DNA of 64,000 nucleotides from Ipomoea triloba (Eukaryota > Streptophyta > Magnoliopsida > Solanales > Convolvulaceae): the NCBI RefSeq assembly GCF_003576645.1, contig NC_044924.1, positions 30,759,490 through 30,823,489 of the forward strand, read 5' to 3'. Position numbers and translations under genes: made by a program. Under the pieces are notes generated by a model. The model did not search any database. It was given only the letters and a program-made list of their open reading frames with translations, and was not told the DNA's origin. This document shows, piece by piece, positions 56,776 to 64,000 of this stretch. The first letter of the stretch is position 1. Each line of letters opens with the position of its first letter.

Positions 56776-56936
56776 GATCTTGTAGTCTAGTGGCATCAAA
56801 CCCTTCCCGTTATACGGGAGGTGGTGGGTTCGAGCCTCAGTGGAGGCAATGCTGACTCTTGTGCTTCAATTGGTTGAGAAAGTAGTTATGAACAGATACT
56901 CCATTGTAATGGAGTTAGTAGTATTCAAAAAAAAGG
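56776..56936 (+). mobile_element. tRNA-derived SINE, full copy
   Basis: A-box-like TAGTCTAGTGG (56783-56793) and B box GGGTTCGAGCC (56827-56837), spaced as in a tRNA gene, are followed by a tRNA-unrelated body and an A-rich 3' end (56927-56934). These are internal RNA polymerase III promoters. It lies in the solo LTR. No clean target duplication was found, partly because the following sequence is duplicated. Confidence 0.82.
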
Positions 56937-57660
56937 AAAGCCTTTCCCAAGGTCATCCCACACAACATTCAAGGACATTGTAATGGAGTTAGTAGTATTC
57001 AAAAAAAAGGAAAGCCTTTCCCAAGGTCATCCCACACAACATTCAAGGACATTTCCATGACTCAAGAATGTCTAAGAGGCATTTCATCAAACACTTGGTG
57101 TTCTTAACATTACACACTCCCCTTTGGAGAGGTTGTCACTCCCTAATCGGGACTCAAATAAACATGTCAATCAACAACATCAAAGTCATGTCTCAACTTT
57201 CCTTAACCAATTCAAAAATCATCCATCAAATACCTAATGAAAATATCACACAAGATTCATAATCAACAAGGACTTTCATAACAAACACAAGAAAGTAAAT
57301 TGCAAGAAATGAAATAAAGAATAGAAGAAAATGCAGGAAAGCCTTTCCCAAGGTCATCCCACACAACATTCAAGGACATTTCCATGACTCAAGAATGTCT
57401 AAGAGGCATTTCATCAAACACTTGGTGTTCTTAACATTACACACTCCCCTTTGGAGAGGTTGTCACTCCCTAATCGGGACTCAAATAAACATGTCAATCA
57501 ACAACATCAAAGTCATGTCTCAACTTTCCTTAACCAATTCAAAATCATCCATCAAATACCTAATGAAAATATCACACAAGATTCATAATCAACAAGGACT
57601 TTCATAACAAACACAAGAAAGTAAATTGCAAGAAATGAAATAAAGAATAGAAGAAAATGC
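56902..57660. repeat. Tandem duplications in the solo LTR (74 bp and 327 bp)
   Basis: The stretch beginning CATTGTAATGGAGTTAG repeats at 56902 and 56976 (period 74). The block beginning AGGAAAGCCTTTCCC repeats at about 57007 and 57334 (period about 327), with near identity. Copy 1 of the LTR has neither. They could be real or assembly-made. Confidence 0.8.
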
Positions 57661-57703
57661 TACAATCCAAGCTTCCAAAATGTTTAATAACCTAAATAAA
57701 AGT

Positions 57704-57808
57704 AGGAATTGAAATTACAGTGTTTGGTATGCAGAAATAGGAGTACAGGGAATTGAAAGGTAAGAAGTGGCAAAATGACTAAAATGCCCTTATGTTGTGG
57801 TAGATGTA

Positions 57809-57860
<52 letters not shown>

Positions 57861-57901
57861 TAATAATAAGAATAAGTATAATAATAATAATAATTCATTC
57901 A

Positions 57902-57937
<36 letters not shown>

Positions 57938-58222
57938 TCTTTCAAAATAATAATAATAATAATAATAATAATAATTCTTTCAATTTAAAAAAAAAAAAAC
58001 AAAGGGTATGGGAGGAGGGGCAAAATTGTCTTTACACCAACAAATTGCACCTCCTCTCCACCGAATTGCAATTCATGAGGGGTATCCCATGAATTGCAAT
58101 TCATCATTTGGAGGGACTTATATTGCAATTCCGCAGAATTCAATTCCCTCCAACCAAACACTGTAATTTGGGAATTCACTGAATTGCAATTCCCCCCAAA
58201 CTACATCCAACCAAACAGACCA
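57704..58222. mobile_element. MITE-like insertion with (TAA)n microsatellite
   Basis: It interrupts the LTR relative to copy 1. The ends hold AATTACAGTGTTTGG and CCAACCAAACACTGTAATT, so an inverted repeat is visible. The interior has (TAA)n at about 57808-57975 and repeated GAATTGCAATTC words. The Ile- or Asn-only frames it opens are not genes. Confidence 0.7.
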
Positions 58223-58875
58223 TAAAATATGAAAAGAAAGAGTAAAAAATAGCTAGGGTTCTAAGATGGGTCGGAACCATGGAAAAATGAGTGAAAACAA
58301 AGTTAAATAGGAGTAGAGACGGGCTGCAAATTCATAGATCTGGGAGGCTCGACGCGTCGAGGGTGATTCTCGACGCGTCCAGAAACTATCTACAACGGAA
58401 CTTCAATTTGTAGGCTGAGTTTGTCCCTTTTAACTTCAGAATTAGGCTTTGAGGTCTTCATGAAAGTTGTAGCCCTTCGAGTTAGTTTTCCAATTATATA
58501 AAAATCACTTGATTTGGACATTCCTACGCAGAGATATGGCCAAAAAAACGAGCAGTAGATGAATTGCGCGAGAAATTCAAGTTCTTGCTCTTTTGCTCCA
58601 ATTTTGCCTTTGTTTGTCCAAATGACCAAAATCATAAAAAACACTACAATTTGGCTCTCTAAGAGGTGTTTTCTTCATCTTCATAACTTCTCATTGACTC
58701 TACATGCATCCGAAATGCTCCAAAAATCATTCAATTCATCTAACTCACTAAGAATTGGGCCTAAACACACAAAAGAATCAAATGAGAACATTTTGTGCAA
58801 AATTATAACAAATGAAAAGGAAAATAAAGTTAAATGCAAGGTGAAAACATAAACATTTTGGAACCTATCAAAAAC

Positions 58876-59596
58876 CTCAAAATGATAATTAATGGCAATA
58901 AAAAATACTAATAATAAATTAAATGAAAGGAAAATAGTGAATAATTATAACATTTATAAATGGGTCACATTATAATAAAATAAATATTTTAATATTCTCC
59001 CACTTAGCACATGTGATATCTTCAATTCTATAGATTGAAGACACCTTTAATTTTTTCAATATTCATAAATTCATCAAGGGTCACTTAATTGAATATTGAC
59101 TAGATCATGAGGATTGCACATTATATCATTATACTACATGTTTCTTTCTTTTTATGTATCACGAGCCAAACTTTAGTTCAACACTTCGATTACTTCAATT
59201 TTTTAAAAAATCATTAATCTCGATCAGTTTAAAGCTAAGGTTTAATTCTTGAGATGAAATAGAGTATTATCACATCACTATAATATACCTATATACAAAG
59301 CAATATGGATTGATTGGATGATGGAATAATCATAAATTATCACTTGGTTGCTAGGATATACAGTGCTTGATTGGATGATGGAATTAATAATCATAAATCA
59401 CTTGGTTGCTAGGATATACACTGCTTGATTGGATGATGTCATGATGGAATAATCATAATTTAGGATGTCAATATGGATTACCTCTATTTGAATGGGTATT
59501 GATTTGGATGATGGAATAATTATATACATTGCTTGATTGGATGATGGTATAATCATAAATCACTTGGTTGCTAGCATGTTGAATGATAGAATAATA
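58876..59596. repeat. Spacer with an approximately 58-bp repeat and a reversed polypurine tract
   Basis: TGATTGGATGATGGAAT recurs at about 59311, 59368, 59426 and 59534 (period near 58). At about 58996-59010, TTCTCCCACTTAGCACATG is the reverse of the AAGTGGGAGA polypurine signal of Ty1/copia elements, a likely retrotransposon remnant on the minus strand. No gene. Confidence 0.55.
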
Positions 59597-59904
59597 TATT
59601 TGCTGCTTGTCTTAAAAAATTTGCCGCATATGATATATACTAAGTGCATAAGCAGTGCAATTGAGGAAAGACTACAAAGTGTACGAGATGCAGCTATAAT
59701 TTTTGGGGAAACAGAAGATATTCTAAAATTGTTTGAAGAGCGTAAACTTTCAAACATTGGTCCTAGTCAACCATTATGCATTGATGCATGATGTGAATGG
59801 ATTGAGCAACAAGCAACAACAGTTTCATCTTCTACAACAAGCAATGGAGCATCCTCTGTAGAGTCTAATGAACAAGCTAAGTGATTCTTCAAATGCAGGC
59901 TTGA
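59597..59904 (+). pseudogene. Family member G, C-terminal fragment
   Basis: Encodes NLPHMIYTKCISSAIEERL, SVRDAAIIFGETEDILKLF, then LSNIGPSQPLCID, close to genes A and F. After ID, the expected EWRGW is replaced by a stop (GATGCATGATG). Family sequence continues to the tail TTCAAATGCAGGCTTGA. Only about the last 100 codons exist; the left border is in a minisatellite. The 3' flank matches A to about 60060. Confidence 0.85.
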
Positions 59905-61500
59905 TTTATATATACATGTCATATGTGTAATTGATGCTTATGTATGTGTGTTTTCTTAATTACATGTTACTTCAAATTTAGACTTGATTTGGTTGTGTGG
60001 TTTTATTAGGTAAGATTCATCGTTTCAAATAATGCATAGGTAATTATAATATAATTTTCATGGTTGGGAGTTATGTATACTCATTAGTTATTCCTTTAGT
60101 TAGCCCATAATTGAGACTAAAAATTGATTATTTAGTATACCCAACTAATGGTGGAGAATTATATTTTCATTAATTATTTTGTTGGTCAAATCAATTATGA
60201 GTGTGTATATTATTAATTTCGGTGAAGAATATTTTAATCAATGAGAGTGATTATTTAGAAAAAGATCATTAAGATGCTCCACTAAAGATTCCACTAAAGA
60301 TCATTTATAAAAGACTTAAGCTGGGGAATTAAAAATGCATGTGATGCATACAAGATATTACTCTTTCGAATAGAGGACATTTCGCTATGATTCATGTGTT
60401 TTGTTCTTTGATGATGAGAGTTCTGCTAGTACTTGCACCAAGTGGGAGATTGTAAGACTTTTTTCATACAATATATATTATATATTGTGGCATTAATGTA
60501 ACACCCCCATTTTCATAACCAAATTTTTCTTAAATAATATTTTCTCTTTCTTAATTGAAAATTTACTACAATCATAGCGGAAGCATAAACTAACCAAAAG
60601 AAAATGAAAGGTTACCGCCACACTCAGGTATTTCTCATATACCCAAACGCTAAGGCTAATTTACGTCACCAAATAATAACTTAAGTCTAACTTATTACAA
60701 TTAAATGGAAATAAATATACAACTGTAAATTTCCTCAATAATGTCAAATCTTCTAGGCTGTTTATTCTTAAACTAGAGTTCATCTCAAATTCTCATCCAT
60801 GTTCACCTGTAAAAATCATTAAATATAAAAACAGAGTGTAGACAAAAATTAGCATAAGTTAAGTAAGCATCACTTCGCCCCGTAAAATATAGGCTTCGAT
60901 TTTATATTTTCAAAATCACATATTCTCTTTTTCAAAATCATATGTACGTATACTTTGTATAATAATATTGCTTTTCTCAAGCATTTTTCAAAAAAATATA
61001 TGTGGAGAATATTTCAAGTCAAATTTTGCATATATACAAGGAGAATAAATACTCATATCAGAAATCCATGGTTAGAAAAACTATCACCTATGTGTACATT
61101 CCCAAGGGATTCCAAGCCCCCGAGTACTAGTAAATGATCCCAAGTAGCCATCTCAACTACCTCTCAATTATCAATTTGGAAACTGAATCATTACTTTTGT
61201 GTACATACAATTGTTGATTCTCGTGCCCACAACAATGTGCTTAAAGTACGTGGTTTGTGTACTTAAGGTGCGTCATTGTAATGCTTACGATGCGTGGTTT
61301 GTGTACTTAAGTTGCACCATTTAAAAACTTAAGGTGCGTGGTTTGTGTTCTTAAGGTGCTTATTGTTTGTGTGCTTAAGGTGCGTGGTTTGTATACTTAA
61401 GGTGCGTGGTTTGTATACTTAAGGTGCACCATTTTAATGATTAAGGTGCGTAACCACACAACCCCACGGGAAGTTATACCCATACCTGAACCCTTATATA
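59905..61500. other. 3' flank of G, then retrotransposon-like remnants and a short-motif repeat
   Basis: 59905-60060 is family 3' flank. CACCAAGTGGGAGATTGTAA (60440-60459) looks like a copia polypurine tract followed by an LTR start. AATGTAACACCCCCATTTTC (about 60495) is like the start of a gypsy LTR. 61195-61480 repeats GTGTACTTAAGGTGCGTGG-type words many times. No gene; the short frame near 60955-61137 has no family motif. Confidence 0.5.
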
Positions 61501-61504
61501 TATA

Positions 61505-61735
61505 TAGTGTCCCTAATCAGGTGAGAACGATGTCCCAGGTGCGAACCTGTGGACAAATTCAAACCATTGATCTGTCAAATCTAACAGTTCAAAATAAACA
61601 AACTTTGTAATATTTATGAAAATGACCCTGCTGATTTTTTATTTCTCATCCATAAGATCTTGTAGAACATTGGTTTAAGTTTGTCCACACGTTCTCACCT
61701 GAGAGAAGTTTCTCTCATATGATTAGGATTATATA
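61505..61735. mobile_element. Foldback MITE between TA repeats
   Basis: CAGGTGAGAACG (about 61520) and GTGGACAAA (about 61551) are mirrored by TTTGTCCACACGTTCTCACC (about 61681-61700), within (TA)n tracts. A related end may be present at 25680-25740 (CCAGATGAGAACATGTGG). Confidence 0.7.
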
Positions 61736-62335
61736 TATATATACACGCGCGCATTATTTATTTATTTTGTGTTTTTTGGGTACATATTATATTCTAATTA
61801 ATAGTATCATAATATAGTATCGGATGCTGTGGTCAAATTTGCAGTTTGAATCTAACAACTTGAGAATTGTATTCTTCCGATTATTAATTATTAGTATTGG
61901 AGAGTATACACCTAATATTTGTATTCTAGTGCTAATAAAATATTGGAGTATGGAGACTATAAAGACTTCTAGTGACGAAATTTCTTTCTTTTTTTTTTTT
62001 TTGAAAAACGTTACGAAATTTCTTGTGATGGAGACTATTTCATATATTAAGTTGTTATCCTTAATTCCTTATTGATTTGGTCTGACCGTAGTTTTCATGG
62101 AGGTTTCTTGGTTCCTTCATGGTGTGCTTCCAAACCTTCAATTTTTTAGCTGCGCTAAGTATTATTTGAGTTTTTTCATGGAACTTTCTTGGTTTTTTCA
62201 TGGTGAGGGTTTGAACCTTCAAGTATTAATGAAACTTCAGTTCAATTGTAACTGTGAGTTATAATTGTTTTTTATTTTGCTTGTTGAGTTTGAGTACTTG
62301 TATCTTTCCTACTCTTCAAGTCTACAATAATTTGG
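61736..62335. other. Array spacer paralogous to 34140-34900 and 42600-42790
   Basis: Words shared in order: CCTAATATTTGTATTCTAG, GATGGAGACTATTTCATAT, GATTTGGTCTGACCGTAG, GGTTCCTTCATGGTGTGC. It is the uninterrupted version of the site that holds the palindrome-ended element at 34186-34720. Confidence 0.65.
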
Positions 62336-62339
62336 CAAA

Positions 62340-62824
62340 AACTTGTGTGAGACCGTCTCACCGTGAGACGAGACGGGTCGGGTCGCATCAAGATGAAAAT
62401 GTAATACTTATACGTACAAATGCATGTCATACTTATATGCACAAATGTATACTAATCAGGCACAAATATAATACTAATCAGGAATACAATTTTTGTTACT
62501 TATAAGGGTAAATGTAATATTTTTAAGGGAAACTACAATACTTTTACATTTCAATTTAAAAGTATTACATTTTTTCTCAAAAGTATTATATTTTCCCTTA
62601 TAAGTAATGGACACTTGTCAACATTACTTATTATGGAAAAAATAATACTTTTTTTCTTATAAATAACAAAAATTGTATTCCGGGTTAGTATTATATTTGA
62701 ACATATAAGTATGACATTTGCACATATAAGTATGACCTACATTTACATGTTGTTTCGACACGACCCGACCTGTCTCGCGAATAAGGATCTGTGAGACGGT
62801 CTCACACAATTCAAGTGTGACCCC
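62340..62824. mobile_element. Foldback MITE of the GTGTGAGACCGTCTCAC type, complete
   Basis: Left end ACTTGTGTGAGACCGTCTCA, right end TGAGACGGTCTCACACAA with AAGTGTGACCCC. The interior is mirrored around AGTATTACATTTT blocks. Same family as 29278-29650. Confidence 0.8.
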
Positions 62825-62879
62825 AATAATTTTAGTTTGTACATTTGGGACTGGCAGTTAGTACCCGACTTACCGTGTC

Positions 62880-63911
62880 ACGTTGACTAGTGGCCGACCC
62901 AACTCCTTGGCCTCGGGCGGGACCACCCCGGGCCAACCTCTTCCAGGTTGACTTTCCTCCCTCTAGTTGGTTTGCCTTGTCCTGGGTCGGTTCGCTCCGT
63001 AGCTTGGATCCATATGGAATATATCCATCACTTGGTGGGCTAAATAATTATTTGTGGTGCTTCTCAGGACTTAGCATAGTGATTTGTTGCCTGAATTGAT
63101 ATCATGATTGAAGGTGGTAGTGTGGGGCTTCGAATCCTACTGAAAACATGAATAGGAAAAAGACTTAGGATGATGGAAGATGTGGATTGGATCCCTTCTG
63201 CCCACATAAAGATTGAGGTCTGATCGGTGTACTGATTGCACGACTCACTATTTATCTCCAACGAAGTTGGGATCACTTGAATATCAAAAAATTATTTGTG
63301 GATTAGAACTTTAAATTTGTATATGATTGTTATTTTAATTTAATTAGCAGTCATTATCATGAACCCCATGAGGGCTGCCTTAACTATTTTAATACAATAA
63401 TGAGTCACTTAGCACTAATTTCATAGTGATAGAGGCAGACTTTTATGTCATTTTGACTCGTTATGGGAGTGGTGTATTGACATTTTTGTTTTAAATTGGT
63501 AAATTATAAATAATCTAGATTAATTTATTGTCTTGTGATCCTTACCGGCTAAGGTCAGAATACAAGTTTCACCCAAAACCTACATTAAGATAACACCGGG
63601 CAAGCTTTCCCATAACTCAAATTAATGACTTTATGTCATCCAATTATATTTTTAGAAGCGTTATATTGACAATTTGACTTAATGGTCACACTTTTAATTT
63701 GTTTTTAAAGTTAATTATCTTATTTGTTTACTACTAAAGAGTAGCTGAAGAATTTCACTGAATTTTCACCTTTCAAACCACTTGAAAATTTCCCACTAGC
63801 TGCCCTTTTGCTTTCTGTCTCCCAATATAAGCAAGCACAGAACTGAATAGATGATATTCTAGCTCGATTAACTACTGAAAGCGAGAAGTTGTGAGTGCCC
63901 TTTCAATCAAA
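62880..63911. other. Short GC-rich repeat, then spacer and promoter of gene H
   Basis: 62880-63020 resembles parts of the GC-rich blocks (GGGTCGGTTCGCTC; ATATATCCATCA). From 63020 to 63800 no feature is seen. AATATAAG (63824-63831) is a likely TATA box about 80 bp before the start of H, and the leader ends CAATCAAAATGAGC. Confidence 0.5.
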
Positions 63912-64000
63912 ATGAGCGACGAATTTCGGTGTTTGTTAAAAGAATTCAAGAGACGAAACTTTCGCCGGTGCCAATCATAGGCTATTACATAGGAGCTGCT
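63912..64000 (+). CDS. Family member H, N-terminal part, cut by the window end
   Basis: ATG at 63912 in the family context (AATCAAAATGAG). The conserved first membrane segment (SPVPIIGYYIGAA) is read from 63962 in a frame two bases off that ATG. In the same frame upstream, SVFVKRIQETKL resembles the gene D leader (TVYVRRMVEKNI). One base is therefore missing within the first 15 or so bases, or the copy is a pseudogene. The rest of the gene lies outside the window, so its state is unknown. Confidence 0.75.

Larger units (their letters stand above)
56488..58870 (-). mobile_element. Solo LTR, copy 2, with nested insertions
   Basis: On the minus strand it starts TGATAGGTTCCAAAATG (58870) and ends TTCATCA (56488). 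The 5-bp target duplication AAAAC is exact (56483-56487 and 58871-58875). It is homologous to 47919-49368 but longer, because it contains a SINE (56776-56936), a 327-bp tandem duplication (57003-57660) and a MITE with a TAA microsatellite (57704-58222). No internal retrotransposon genes. Confidence 0.88.

Noticed and set aside
56783..56837. A possible tRNA gene with A and B boxes
   Set aside because: No cloverleaf with an acceptor stem could be drawn, the body continues with non-tRNA sequence and an A-rich end, and a second deleted copy exists at 45981. It is a SINE.
57797..57988. Frames coding only Ile, Asn or Leu
   Set aside because: They are translations of a TAA microsatellite.

Overview
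The window is nuclear DNA of a flowering plant. It is AT-rich, its multi-exon genes have GT-AG introns, and it is crowded with plant transposable elements: Helitron, CACTA, hAT, Mutator-like and other foldback MITEs, solo LTRs, a truncated LINE and a tRNA-derived SINE. A eudicot is likely. The Helitron, with an RPA1-like gene next to a damaged Rep/helicase gene, recalls Hel-It1 of morning glory (Ipomoea), so Convolvulaceae is a reasonable but unproven guess.

The backbone is a plus-strand tandem array of intronless genes of about 724-776 codons. They encode one family of multi-pass membrane proteins that I cannot place in any named family. Four members have open frames: B 26991-29165, C 30210-32480, D 43690-45951 and F 53819-56149. 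A (2368-4617) and E (51966-53331) are pseudogenes. G (59597-59904) and a relic at 1418-1584 are fragments. H begins at 63912 and runs off the window. Two more C-terminal tails survive at 22.9 kb and 33.7 kb, and two inverted C-terminal fragments lie upstream of C and F. A, C and F are close relatives and share 5' flanks (including a GC-rich hairpin) and 3' flanks, so the units were copied as blocks. B and D are more divergent. The proteins have about eight or nine membrane segments and a C-terminal half predicted to be cytosolic. One predicted outside loop differs strongly between copies.

Between array members lie: an RPA-carrying Helitron (about 5.3-20.6 kb) with a captured minus-strand gene fragment; a MITE, a 5'-truncated LINE and a GC-rich repeat block (20.6-23.5 kb); a Mutator-type MITE with about 200-bp inverted repeats (25.8-26.5 kb); a second GC-rich block and a palindrome-ended element (32.7-34.7 kb); a hAT element (36568-42354) split by a nested CACTA (38158-41835) that carries pieces of an HSP90 gene and a NOP2-type rRNA methyltransferase gene; a SINE, a MITE and a minus-strand Helitron helicase fragment (46.0-47.5 kb); a solo LTR (47919-49368); a small CACTA built of palindromic repeats (49804-51640); and a second solo LTR of the same family (56488-58870) carrying nested insertions.

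The assembly looks damaged in places. A single N at 10579 joins two copies of about 2.2 kb that look identical. Six exact tandem duplications, all with a period of 42 bp, occur in unrelated sequence; two add 28 residues to gene F and one adds a stop to the Helitron helicase. They look like assembly or gap-closing artefacts.

All work was by eye: domain names rest on recognisable motifs, and no database search was run.
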